64,000 bases of DNA, from assembly GCF_014356525.2 (NCBI RefSeq), contig NC_052506.1:14754783-14818782 (forward strand). The letters are read 5' to 3'. Below are positions 23,606-35,143 of this stretch, piece by piece. The DNA comes from Nilaparvata lugens. Its lineage: Eukaryota; Arthropoda; Insecta; Hemiptera; Delphacidae. The position numbers and the translations under genes were made by a program. Every line of letters begins with the position of its first letter. Within the stretch, counting starts at the first letter, position 1. The notes under the pieces were generated by a model. That model was not told where the DNA came from and made no database searches. It was given only the letters and a program-made list of their open reading frames with translations.

Positions 23606-24250
23606 ATGGCAGGAAACGACCAGGTCAACCCAAGTCTCAGACACCGAGGACATCTCACCCGACGGTTCGCCGCCATCCGCATCTGCCACCGCATCCGCCG
23701 ATTTCCATCCCAATGTACTGGATGATTTATCTTCGACACAGATGGAGGAGAGCTGCATCCTAGTGGAAGATCCGTCGGCAGCCAAGAGCCGGAGGACGAA
23801 ACATCGGGAGAGCTACGGACGACGACGCCCCGAGTCAGGAACTCCAATTTCGTACTGTTGCTCGGATGAGAACCAGCGGATGACCGTTAGATGTACACCC
23901 GATCCCGCCATGGATATGGACACCCTCCTGAAAGCAATAGCAAGATGTTATGAACAAACAAAGGAAGAATTAAAGAAGGAAATCCAAGAAGTAAAGGAAG
24001 AAAAGAAACAAATAAATGAAACGCTAAACAATATGGTTAGGGGAAGAAACAAGCAAATGAAGAACTAATTAGAGAAAACGAACAAGCAAGAGAAGAATTA
24101 AAGAAGGAAATCCACAGTGGAGGAAAGCAGTGAACAAGGTTTTGAGAAACTGGATCAACAGTGGAGGAAGCAGCGGAAAGAAGCAGGATGTTAGGACGGC
24201 AAATCAAGGAGAAAAGTCAGACAATTAGAATCAATATGGACCAGAGCCTG
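23606..24250 (+). pseudogene. Degenerate gag-like frame with coiled coil
   Basis: A strong start context (AAACCATGG) opens a frame at 23606. The frame shifts near 23640, continues open as 23742-24068, and is then broken again. The middle is acidic, S/P-rich and then basic (RRTKHRESYGRRR). The end is a Lys/Glu-rich coiled coil (CYEQTKEELKKEIQEVKEE) of the kind found in retroelement gag proteins. No zinc knuckle is visible. It is followed in the same frame by the arginine-rich ORF at 24258, which may be its continuation after damage. The shifts may be sequencing errors or real decay. Confidence 0.5.
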
Positions 24251-24257
24251 AGAGCCC

Positions 24258-25022
24258 ATGCATGCGAAAGCAGACACACTCGAAGGAGAGGTCATAAAAC
24301 AAGCAAGTGAACATGACACATATAAGGGAGACCAACCTACCGAGAATGTCAGGACTGAAGTCGCGCCGCACACCGCAGAACGCCGAGAGGGACCAGCCGA
24401 CATCGCCCGCCAGGCCGAGGACGACATCCATCAGGTAGAGGGACAGCCCATACCACCGCGCGCCGACTACCAGGAGTCCAAGGACGTTGCCCGCCGAGTG
24501 AAGAGCAGCCCGGACCGCCGACCGCAAGTATCTCCATCCACAAGGACAGCACCTGCAACACATCAAATCAGTATCCATCAAAAACAATCAGAAAACAACA
24601 TTAGAACAATTAAAATCCGCATAAAGTCAAGACCATACACAAGCAGCAAAACAATTCAAGAAAGAAGAAAAATATCTGAAAGGATCTATTTACACCGCCG
24701 TCATATAAGGCTAAAATCGTACATCAAGCTTCCTACCAGCATGCAAGAAAAAAGAAAAATAGTGTCAAGAGGAACCTACAACCACCGCAGTCATGTCCGG
24801 TTAAAATCAAGTAGACTGTACACCGGCATGCAAAAAAGAAAAAGATTATTCGAAAAAACCTACAGACACCACCGGCATGTAAGGTTTAAGAATAGCAAAC
24901 TACATGTCACCGGTCAACAAGGAAAGACAACATTGGCTGAAGAGATCTACCTACTTCGTCGGCACATCCGTTTTAAGCAAAGTTTAGTAAAACGGATAGT
25001 GCGAATTGGAATGGAAACTTGA
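24258..25022 (+). CDS. Arginine-rich repeat protein of unknown function (254 aa)
   Basis: The N-terminal half (residues about 1-115) is hydrophilic and low in structure. The C-terminal half carries four imperfect tandem repeats of about 29-30 residues, each ending in a variant of YxxRRHIRFK: HRRHIRLK, HRSHVRLK, HHRHVRFK and LRRHIRFK, at about 24691, 24782, 24869 and 24955. The net charge is strongly positive. It lies after a gag-like coiled coil in the same frame, so it may be the nucleic-acid-binding C-terminus of that protein, standing in for zinc knuckles (inference). I do not recognise the family. The ATG at 24258 may not be the original start. Confidence 0.5.
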   Translation: MHAKADTLEGEVIKQASEHDTYKGDQPTENVRTEVAPHTAERREGPADIARQAEDDIHQVEGQPIPPRADYQESKDVARRVKSSPDRRPQVSPSTRTAPATHQISIHQKQSENNIRTIKIRIKSRPYTSSKTIQERRKISERIYLHRRHIRLKSYIKLPTSMQEKRKIVSRGTYNHRSHVRLKSSRLYTGMQKRKRLFEKTYRHHRHVRFKNSKLHVTGQQGKTTLAEEIYLLRRHIRFKQSLVKRIVRIGMET

Positions 25023-27260
25023 AACAAATCAGAAATCAAATTTAGATGGGGGCTTGAGGAAGAATAATCTTTTAATCAATTGGAAGCTACGTTGTGAATA
25101 CATAAATCATCAAACTTGTCATAATCACAGCCTACCCACCGAATCAATCTTTGCAGACTAGCATCTTTCTACTGCAGCCTAATCATAATCAACATAACCT
25201 AAACATCGCCGCATCTCCGCCAATAAGGAAATATTATTAATTCACTTCAAATGAAGAAACTGAAATCAACTTTAATAACAGAAGAAATTAAACTACGAAA
25301 TAACTCCAAAAATTACCAACCTGATCAAGCCATCTGCCTCATGTTACAAGCATCATCGAAACAATCGCCTGGTATCATCTGCACAACTGAAAAACAGAAA
25401 CAAGAATTATATTATCCACGGAAAATAATTATAAATTAGAAATAACATGAAATTAGTAGTGAATAGGAGGAAAGAAAATAAACAAGTTTATTTGAAAAAA
25501 TATGTCAATATAACCTCGAAATACAGAATCAATAGAAAAATCTATTTAGAACCAACGCCTGTTCGATAATTTTCTTCGTCCCACCAACCAACGTGTACGA
25601 AATCCTAGAGTCAATGTTAATAGAATCAAAGCATATCGTTAGTTATTATTGTAACCCATTATTTAATGTGGAATTATAAGTAAAAACACAAACAAAAAAA
25701 ATATATATTTATGTTAATTTGCACGAAATGCGCATGTTCTGTGTTATATGAATGTATCTCTAAAAAACTCCAAAGAAAATGAAATTCTTACCTTCAAATG
25801 TGAAATTTATTACTGTTGCATCAAAAGATCATGAATTGAAATTCAAATTGATAAATGTAAGACTTAATATTTGTAACCAACATTGATAAAATCAAGAAAG
25901 CCATTTCAAGTGTAACCCTATTTGTACGCAACGTACTAAGCGCAAATAAGAAATTGCTCGAGTCAAACGGTAGACGATTGTCAAGTCACCGAAGTAAAAT
26001 CACACTCTCACCCAATTATGTAAAAGCCAAACCAAAGAGTCGAAACCTATAATAACTATGAAAAAATGATGAAAGTCTATATTTGTTGCAAATACTATTC
26101 AAATCTTAAGAAGTAATATGTGAAATCTTGTATATTTGTTATAGTTATGGGTCTGCTCATAAGCCACCCGTGAATGGAAGTTGTGGAGTTGTTTTAATGA
26201 AGGATCCAAAGAGACCTCATTAATTATTGTATTTCGATTGTATCCAATGAAAGGAACAATCAATTATTTATTTTTCGTAGCCAAAAGTGCACGATATATT
26301 GTTTTTAGTGTTAAGTGTTGAGTTTTCGTAGAAGTAAGGAGATGAAATAGTGTATTCATCACAATATCGGATTTTTCAAATAGTCATTGTTTCGACTCGT
26401 CTCCCAATTACCTATTAAAATATCCTGGGGGCTTTTGTGTGATGAATCTTTCAAATAGATCTCATGAGAAGAAGAAAAATTGTGATTACCTTTTAAAATG
26501 AAAGAATTTGCTAAAGGAATAGTTAGCGACCGAGCGATAAAGCTTACTTATCAATAACTGTATATTTGATAAGAGTACCGTTCTGTACTGAATATTTTCT
26601 AGGAAAATTATTCAATAAAATTATAATTATTTTGCGAATAAAGCACAAATTATTTACGAATTGCCCACTGATTTTGAGGTTACACTTTGTTTACTATCGA
26701 TCAGATGTTTTTAAAACAGTTCGAACGCAGCTGACTGATTCAAAGCATTGTCAATATCATACCGGTTCTCATGCAAGGTAAAATATCATTCCTAAAAATT
26801 ATAAAACTATCAATAAAGGATCAAGAATTTCAAATAAAAAATAAAATGTATGTATTATTGTTGAAATTATTTATTATTTAAGAATTGTATTATGCGTCAG
26901 GTCTTATTGTAACTAATAGGTCATAGCATGAAATTCTATTATTGATAAAATGGCAGAAATTATTATAATAATCTCAAACCTAATAAAAATTGTACAAGAA
27001 TATTAATTTATTAATAATTTAATTCAACTGAACCACATGGTAATTAAATCTCTTTGGTAGGTCTAAACCAATCACAGTGCATAGAAATAGCACCAAGACG
27101 GTGATCGTTTGAAAGCAACACATGTTAATCTATTATCAGACACCAACCTGCCTTATCAGTTACACTAGCACGTGTACAATTGTATGAGAGGAACTATGTC
27201 TAGAAGATTAAGCAGTTTTAAGAATTACATAAATTAAATTATTATTGTAATTAAAGGAAT
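25023..27260. other. AT-rich interior of the putative LTR element
   Basis: No pol-like frame is visible. Purine-rich words containing GGGGGC occur at about 25047 and 26427 but are not next to an LTR-like repeat. The ORFs at 25251-25439 and 26566-26781 have no recognisable features. Confidence 0.4.
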
Positions 27261-27991
27261 TGTATTCTACTGCTTGCCACTGACGTCATGTTTACGTCAC
27301 AAGCGTTCTACCAATGGCAAATTTTTATGCAAATTATTACATTGAGATTCCGAGAAGCAAGGTCTAGCCTAAAAGCTTAGAGAAAAGAGCAGCACTTCCC
27401 TTTTGAAATCCTTACCGTGTAGATCTCTTTTTATAGTTACCAAAGACCTATTTGTGAAAATTTCTTGTTCGATTTTAAATGTTCTATTGTGAGCCGATAT
27501 TTTAGGCCAATTTAGTTGTTATTTGTAAATTTCTGTTTTCATCAATCGATAAATTTAAAAGCTTAAAGTAAATTATCCCTTAATTAATTCGGTGAAGGAG
27601 ATATTTAAATTAAAATTCCCCACGTGCTGAAACCGAAGCCTGGATTGCCGCCGATCAAACGATTTTTTGATCTAAAGAAGAAAACCACGACCGCCAAGGA
27701 AATTCACGTGAGTTATAAGTTTTAAAAGGGGCCCCAATCTACGCTTCGAAAATATTTCAGTGCAGAAAAACATAAATTTTTCTTCGTTAAATTATTGGCC
27801 ACGCCGACAAGCGCTTTAGCATTTAAGAGCCTAGAATTTATTCACATTTAATTTATAAGAATTTGTAGTTGATTAACTATCCTCCGCTGCCTGAACCACG
27901 ACCCCGAACATTTTAAAAAATATTTCTATAATTCATTTTTTCACTATTTTTTCAAACTGTTAATTTTATCAATTGCAAAATGCTGTTGAAT
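27261..27991 (+). repeat. LTR-like direct repeat, right copy
   Basis: Matches 21392-22114. Preceded by the weakly purine-rich TTAAAGGAAT. The last 17 bases (from 27975) are also the first bases of block A at 19413 and block A' here, so the repeat runs straight into block A'. Confidence 0.8.
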
Positions 27992-29942
27992 AACTTCACA
28001 ATTTAAGTCGAATGAGTGAGAGAAAATTCTTAATAGAGTCTGGATATTCACATTTTTCAAATAATTGAAAATTCCCATTTGAACCCCCAAATCCCGCACT
28101 TTCACTGTAAGGCTTCCTATGTCATAGATTAATAGGATGAAGATATTTCAATTTTCAAAGAAGAAAACATTCAACTCGATTGTTCATCACTGAAACGTGA
28201 AAAGGAATTTTATATTGATGATTGATTTCTATATCAATTTTAAATTTCTATTTATTCTTTCAAGATACAAATGACACTGATGTAATAACATTGGTAAATA
28301 AGGTAGTCCTTGTGCTATTTCTCTTCCAAATTTGTATAAATGATTATAATAGTTGAGGATATCCCTCAATTTCATGAAGTTTATGATTATGTATTTGATT
28401 CCATTCATGACAGCTCACCCTTCAAATAAATTAACTGTGATTCCCAGACAGCGAGAATAAAATCTCAATGTACCTCATGGAAGATGCATTTCGAAAGTAG
28501 GCTATTCCACAGAGATGAAACTGCTGGGCTTCGGATAAAAGAGTAGAAGCACACAAACTTGACATGCTCCAGATTTATTTGATACATATCTAATGGGCCA
28601 GTATATTCTGAGAGCATTGTAAAAAACGCGAGTTCTATCTTGAAGCAATAAAAGGTAGCAGCCATACGTCACCTCTGCCGGACAGGGTTGTGAATAGGTT
28701 AGAAAGTCGGATAAGGAAAGGAGAAAGTTAAATTGATTATGAAACGGCGGAATGAATCAAAGAGCAGAGCTGGAGTGGTGCGAGGAATTTGCATGCAGGT
28801 GGCTGCGAGTGGATAAGAAGCTGTGAGAAATCTTCTGGTTTTCTGTCTCAACGCCGCTCTCTTTCGATCTACGTTTTCTTCCGTTCCGTGCTCCGTCGTT
28901 TCCCCTCCATGCGACGACGGGGGAATAGAAAACACAACAACATTTATTTTGTATATCTTCCCTACATAACAATAAATACAAGTGGCGGTGCGTTGCGTTA
29001 ATGGCGTCCACCATTAAACCGTAAAGGAGGCGCGAGAACCGCCTTCGCCTTCTCGGAGGGGAGCGCTCGATATTATTCGCGGACGCTTCACGTCTCTACG
29101 AACAATAAACGCTTTAAATTTGTGCAATCTGCACGTATCGTCATCTCAGGTCTGGCGGAATGGCGTTCGCTCCCATCTTAATGGCCGGATTCAGGAAATT
29201 GTGCGCGCAATATATCTCCCGAAGCAGATTTATGAAAGTGCTTTTCTCCTTGGCAAGAAGAGCAGAGGAGCCGGGGGGTGGCCCGGCATAATATAAAGTG
29301 GAAAGGAAGAAATGTACACTGTGAGCTGTGTGCTGCTCCTTCGTTCTCCCGTAAACACACACAATATCTTTTTCTTCTTGTTGTTCTCGTCGTCGCCGGC
29401 GTAATTTGGCGGGAGATTTACGGTCGGAGGTGCGCGCTATGGAATGCTGCCTTAGACAAATGAGACTCGGCCACTGCACTGCCTGGCTGACCACTGCCAC
29501 TGCCTCATAACCAGCCTCACCAGCTGCCTCGACCCATCGACCCATCCATCTCACTCGACCCTTGGCCACCCGAGCCACCCTACACACGGCTTCCTCATAA
29601 AATTAATGTGCTACCTAACAAGCTCTAATTTATGACTTATATTCACAGAGTGCTGCTCCATTGGAATAGGCAGTCCAGCTAAGGAAAAGTATGAAGTATC
29701 ACATGGTACAGGGCGTGAATGTTCCGAATTTTACTGTTCACTCAAGCCGATAGTCCACTTACGTCTTTTTCGTGGAGCTATGTGGCGCTGGTAGTCTCAT
29801 ATATTTACAGATGCTATATAAAATCACTGTACTCATACTGTGCTGTGCATAAACTTTAGCTCGGCCAAGACAGTGATAATCGACAATAGTCGACAGTAAT
29901 CGGCTTGAGAAATCTGAAATCGGCCATTGGCACCGATTGGAA
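27974..29942 (+). repeat. Block A': second, truncated copy of the 8.56-kb unit
   Basis: Matches 19412-21388 as described there. After GATTGGAATTATATT the sequence departs from block A exactly where block A enters the left LTR-like repeat. A' could therefore be the empty-site version of the same locus. Confidence 0.95.
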
Positions 29943-30199
29943 TTATATTTCCAATGTAGCGGTCAATGACTGTGATACTGATATGTAGAAATCCACCTTA
30001 CACAACTGATTGGTGGTACGACTTTTAGTACCTGTATGAAAGGTTGGTGAGAGGACCCCAACTTAGAGTTTTTCATGTTCTATTTATTCACAAGATGGGT
30101 TAGAATTAAAAATATCGATAAGGGTAGGAAGTCACGAAAAGATGAAATGGAAGGAATTTTGCACGCAACCTTTTTTGAAGTCAGATTGACTCCTTAATT
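29943..30199. other. Unique AT-rich sequence
   Basis: No feature recognised. Confidence 0.35.
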
Positions 30200-30565
30200 A
30201 CATTCCCTACTCAACTGAATCGATAGACCATGTACTAATAATAAACAGCGGTAAGTGGGCTATATCCATTCAAAATTGAACCGACTTGTGAATTCAGTCA
30301 ACAAGAGGTAAATCACGCAACATTCGCCCACAATCCAAGCCACAACACGCACGCGACCAAGATGCGTGAGGAGGCCCACTGTTTATTGAACATTATGATT
30401 GTCATCACTCATGCATATCGTTCAGTTGGCGTCTGCCAATTAACAGATGGCACGGTCTGGTAAACACCGGTCGTGATCCCGTCAGTGGAAATAGATTCCA
30501 AAAATAATAAGGAAACAAGCGTCAAGCATGTGACGTCTAGTGCAATACGGGTCATCAATCAGCGT

Positions 30566-30604
<39 letters not shown>

Positions 30605-30790
30605 TCACTCCACACCTGTCTAGACAAGTTGTAAAAGTGTCTTCTGAAATTGCTGCGTCGCTCATATAAATATTGACTGAACACACTTGACAGGTTTACG
30701 ACACTCGTCACTTGGCACTCAAGGGCGAGCAACTCTCATCCTGATGCATTCGCTAATCGCCTCAATACTTCCTCATATTGTTGTTATAGA
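30200..30790. other. GC-balanced island with GAGA-type repeat, candidate regulatory element
   Basis: Low-repeat sequence with CpG, CACACGC-type words and a downstream CT microsatellite. No ORF of note. Long CT/GA runs are typical binding tracts for GAGA-factor-like proteins in insects (established). A role here is inference. Confidence 0.3.
30565..30601 (+). repeat. (CT)n microsatellite
   Basis: An almost pure run of TC dinucleotides of about 37 bases, interrupted once near its start. Confidence 0.95.
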
Positions 30791-31935
30791 TCCGGCTATT
30801 TAGTCTACAATATCTCAACCTTGTAGACTGTAACTTTTTGGTTTTTTCAACTTCGCTCGAACTGGAAGGTTTTTTTTCAATAACTAGATGGTTGAAATAG
30901 TATTGTTATTGTAACCTTTTGAATGATAGACAATAACCAGAAAAATCAGCCCAATAATGATAATGAATAATGTTAGGATGAGATAATAAAACTCAAGATA
31001 TGGCAAAACTTATTTGCAAGCTTGATGGTGACTTCGTAATGGAGTTAGAGATTTTTTATCATTTAGTAGATAGTTATCAGGTAGCTAGTTAGTTATAAAA
31101 TGAGTCAAATTATTTGAGAGTAGACGAATAGTTGAGTTCATGTAAACTTTATATAACAACCAGGATCATTTGAAACATTGATCAAGTTCTTAAATATTTG
31201 ATAACTTCAAATTTATTTGAAGAAATCATTCTTGAACTGGCTCATCTCAAATATCTGTAATTCAAGGGACTGAGAATGAATTGTGAAAGGATATTCTATA
31301 TAATATAGTAAGTAAAACACTACAGGATTTATTATTTGTGATAAACAGTATTGGAATCATGAGAGAGATTCTAACCTCTCTATATTTTTACTTTAATCAT
31401 ATTTTTTATTCTTGTATTCTGATATTATCAATTTTGTGTTTGTTTTTCAATAAATTTGAAACTAAATCTCATGTTGATAACGAACACTTAATTCTATTAA
31501 AAACTTATATAAAAAAATAATATGATACGGAGAAATTCCTAAAATCCTCATTCCTCTTATACTGTCTCAAAGATGGATTGATTTCCTAGTTTGTTAGCCA
31601 TAGTTGAAAATTTCAAAAATCCTCTGCTATCTTAGCAAATACCTCCCCGACGCCTGCTACTTTCTTATTTTGTGTGTTTTGTTTTTGGAAAAAAATAGAT
31701 TTGAATTCTTTTTGAATAAGATGTTACGCATGCTTCAGCAGTTCATTTAGCAATGGGAGACATTTTCCTGTCATCACATCCTTACCTGCGGAATATTATG
31801 TTAACATTGTTAATATGAAATTTTCTATTGTTAATATCATATTATGTTATTATAATACATTTTTATTATAACATTATCTTTTGTGAAGAGAATACATCCA
31901 GAAATGAGTTGAGTTGAAGAGATAGTAAGAAGAAC
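30791..31935. other. AT-rich non-coding DNA
   Basis: The ORF at 31338-31520 is low complexity. No repeat was recognised. Confidence 0.4.
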
Positions 31936-31939
31936 GCTC

Positions 31940-32310
31940 ACAATTCTATTGTAGAGTGTGCTGCAGGTTGCGGCGTGAGTTGAAGAAGGGGTCGGCGATT
32001 GTAGGAAAGGACAACGACATTGTCCATGTCCAGAGGGCAATATTGATTGGCAGTGAATCATGAAACAGAGAAAGACAGAGCGAGAGAAACAAGAGGAAGA
32101 ATGAGAAGTTGGGAAAGAGCTCGCCCTTCCACCACGTGTCCCTCATAATGTTATTATTCCCCTTTTCCTCTCGTTCGCTTTCCCTTCTGCTCAGGAAAAC
32201 TGCCGGAATGCTTTTGGTCATGCGTTTGTTCCCTGTCTGCTGCTCGCACCTATGTATGCGACCAGAACAAAAACCTCCGCACAATCTCCCTCAAATATCC
32301 TCTATGGCTT
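31940..32310. other. GC-balanced island, candidate regulatory element
   Basis: Raised GC and pyrimidine tracts. Overlapping ORFs on both strands (31946-32284 minus and 32109-32312 plus) have no recognisable domains. Confidence 0.22.
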
Positions 32311-32903
32311 AATCTTTGTATTTAAACAACCGAGTTTCACAAGTTTTTATTTTCATTTCAACTCAACAAACTCTCTTCTGTTCCTATTGCATTGGATGAA
32401 TATTTGTATGCTCTGATAAACAGAAATCCCCTCAAAGATAATGAATAAGAATATGCTTCCACCATACATTCACTTTCTTCGAAATATTCTTGAAATTTTT
32501 GTCTTGATTCAACATTTTCATTGCCGTATTTTCCACTTTACTGCACTATACTCTTTACTTTTGTTAGTATACTCTTTACTTTTGTTGTATTTGATAATTA
32601 TCATCAGATCATGAATTCATAATCGTTAATCTTGCTGAGCTGTGTGACATTGTGGTTCTATTGCTTGTCATTGTGGAATATCTGGATATTGGTATAAATG
32701 AAATTTGATTTCTCTAAAGATTGTTAGCTTTCTAATAACATCATTCGCGAAGTACGAGTTTATAATACACATCTGAGATTAGTTGTAAAGCTGTTTCCAG
32801 AAGGCATTTTCTATTATCATTCATTTATGAAGGCCGGTTGCAGACGAACCACTATCGCATGTGGGATGTGGAAGCTACTATTTTCCTTCTGTGGTACCAC
32901 AAA
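32311..32903. other. AT-rich non-coding DNA
   Basis: A direct repeat of about 20 bases (ATACTCTTTACTTTTGTT) occurs at 32549 and 32568. Nothing else is seen. Confidence 0.4.
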
Positions 32904-32942
32904 CTTATCTCTTAGTAAGATTTAATCTTACTAAGAGATAAG
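32904..32942. repeat. Perfect 39-bp palindrome
   Basis: CTTATCTCTTAGTAAGATT pairs perfectly with AATCTTACTAAGAGATAAG around a single central T (32923). It can form a 19-bp hairpin with no real loop. It is isolated and without coding content. It may be the fused ends of a deleted foldback element. Confidence 0.9.
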
Positions 32943-33206
32943 CTATCAGATCTTTTCACTTCAAAATATGGATGTAATGACGTCAGCTGAGGTACTTGAA
33001 AAAGAACGATTTTTCAAAACGTTTTCAGACCAAGTGCAATCTGGTTACAACAAAATTAATGACAGGTGTAACAGATACCAATAGCAATAACAATAAACCC
33101 GTACAAAAAAACTATGATAACAATAAAACCCATGACAATAAAAGAGTCAATCTTTCCAATAGTTTATCATAAGGATACAAACCTACAGCTTGTGGCCTTA
33201 AGTAAA

Positions 33207-33951
33207 TATTATCGGAGCACCAAGCTTCATTAGTTATTTATTTATTGATAAAAAAACACAATTTTTTAAAATGATTAGGGAAGGACTAATATGTACAGCC
33301 CAATACTGTTATTTCCCCGAATTTTGATTTATACACTATAAATAGTCCAAAAAGTAGGTTATGTTCCATACACTTGAATTCAGGTCCAATTTCCAGTCCA
33401 AACATTTGAAAACAGAAAAGTTCCAATTTAGATTGTTTACAAGCCAAATTGAATAAAAATATAACACTCACTAATCACTTAAAACTGTTTGGAGACATCG
33501 CAAAAATATCTTTTTATTTTAAATATAATTATTATTTTTGATCAATTATGGATAATTTTACCTTTCAAACCCATAAGGTTTCTTTATCTTTTAGGTCGTT
33601 TTCATATTTTACAGCTTGCTATACGTCAGTTTATGAATTTCGGGGATGAGATATTTTGAATTTCCACAGACGCATTCGCTCACTCACTTTTACTATCCAC
33701 AGACGACGAAAGTCTCAGCCGTTTTTCTAAGTATGAATTATCCTTTCAATGTCCTTCAGCGAGTTTTCTCAGGGATGAGACCTAGTGCAATCGAATTTTT
33801 ATACCTTGAAGCTACTATGTTCCAAATTTCGTGAAAACCATTAGAGCTGTTTTCGAGATCCGTTGTACTTAATAACCATATAAGAAGATATAAAAACAAC
33901 CAGATAAATAAAAAAATATATACGGAAATTGCTCGCTTAATATAATAGGAT
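33207..33951. mobile_element. Dispersed repeat family member, copy 1
   Basis: Starts ATTATCGGAGCACCAAGCTTC and ends GCTCGCTTAATATAATAGGA. A second copy with matching ends and interior lies at 60377-61074. Shared interior words include ATTTATTTATTGATAAAAA, TTATACACTATAAATA and CATTTCGTGAAAA-type sequence near the right end. Copy 2's left end forms a small hairpin (CGAGCTTCGCTCG). No coding capacity is seen. The element class is not resolved. Confidence 0.8.
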
Positions 33952-33984
33952 GTGATATCTGATAGTTGCTGGAGTGAGCTTCAA

Positions 33985-34480
33985 GGTAGTTGCATGCAAA
34001 TTACAGCTCGAATGTGGGCGTCCATCAATGGCGAGGGGCATTTCCGTGGCCACACGCACTGATTCATAATCCTCGACCAGATCTGAACGGAGGCCCAGCA
34101 GTAGAAGGGAGGTGGGGAGGTGAGAGGGTTCATACAGAGCCAGGCTTCACACGCAGCGTCTGCTTAATTCATGAGCTCGTTAATCAGAGCGGCGGCAGTA
34201 AGCAGTCTGTGTGATGTATGCGCCATCAAGTTTTGTGCATTGCATAAGCACATCCATTGCCGACCGCGCTCCATATCCATAGGCCCCCGTTTGATTAATG
34301 CTTTGTCCTCATCCAGTGCGTTGCGGTGCCGGCGATGGTAACGATATCGCCGCTCTGATCGCCAATCTAACTGCCGCATTCATTTTCACAAATGAAACAT
34401 GGAGCGGCCATCAATCCTAGCACACGTCACCTGGCATCTTTAATCGATAGAATCGCGTCCATCTTGTAACATTCATCAGG
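33985..34480. other. GC-balanced island, candidate enhancer
   Basis: A repeat-free stretch with balanced composition and dense homeodomain-type words (GTTAATCAGAG, TTTGATTAATGC and TTTAATCGAT) plus CATAAGCACATC. Small ORFs on both strands (33990-34214 and 34164-34379) carry no domain. The texture resembles insect developmental enhancers, but conservation is untested. Confidence 0.33.
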
Positions 34481-34840
34481 GATGAGTGTTTGGACTGTGT
34501 GTGCTCTATCATTGAGAATATGAATTGATTCAAATTTTATTTATCACAGAGTATCATATATGTATTATATTCTCAACTATAAATCCGACACTTAGTGTTT
34601 TTGGATTAAAAACTAGACTTGATTGTAAATTGAAAGAGTTGTGGGAACTCACTTCAGTTTAAATATAAACAGACACACCATAGTGAATGTGATGCTGAAA
34701 AAATGTTTATCATTTTATTTTAATAGGAATGAGGCCTTCACTCCTGTGCTATATGCAGGTCTCATTCCTTTAACAATACATGAACATCTCATATTCGAGA
34801 AAATTTGATTGTTTTGTTGTAAACCAGGAAATACTTATAA

Positions 34841-34989
34841 AGGAAAATATAAATCTAAGTACCCTTTTCAAGAATGTTTACTCACAACATGTTTCGGCTA
34901 TATGATGCCATTATCATGTTTATAGCCGAAACATATTGTGAGTAAACAATTTAAAGAGGGTACTTCGATTTCTATTTCTATTTATATTC
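34841..34989. mobile_element. Foldback element with hammerhead-like core
   Basis: Arms of about 60 bases (34841-34902 and 34920-34989) pair around a short centre. On the minus strand the inner part (34885-34920) reads TGATAATGGC, a loop, then GCCGAAACATGTT. This layout (short stem, GAAA, 4-base palindrome, U-H) echoes minimal hammerhead ribozymes known from Penelope-like elements. The CUGANGA core is not intact, so activity is unlikely. See 59415-59624. Confidence 0.7.
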
Positions 34990-35143
34990 AAGAGTAGCCC
35001 TAAGGGGAAAAAGACAGGTAATACTTGTATGTTCAAACTCGAATGACTCAATCTAGTATAATAATTGCAGTTTATAAGATTGATTGCATGCGGACATATT
35101 GAGTGTTGCTCTATAAGTAATCAGTTCGATTTTCATATTCCAG

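Larger units (their letters stand above)
21392..27991 (+). mobile_element. Putative non-autonomous LTR-type element
   Basis: Two direct repeats of about 725-731 bases (21392-22114 and 27261-27991), both starting TGTATTCTACTG, bracket about 5.1 kb. The interior holds a broken gag-like frame with a coiled coil (23606-24250) and an arginine-rich repeat ORF (24258-25022). I see no protease, reverse transcriptase or integrase. A TGG that could open a primer-binding site lies at 22121, six bases past the last clear LTR homology. No target-site duplication is visible, because the left flank is the end of block A and the right flank is the start of block A'. The repeats could instead belong to a larger tandem unit. 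Confidence 0.5.

Noticed and set aside
25040..25060. Polypurine tract followed by an LTR start at about 25047
   Set aside because: No sequence after it recurs elsewhere in the window. The LTR-like right repeat starts only at 27261.
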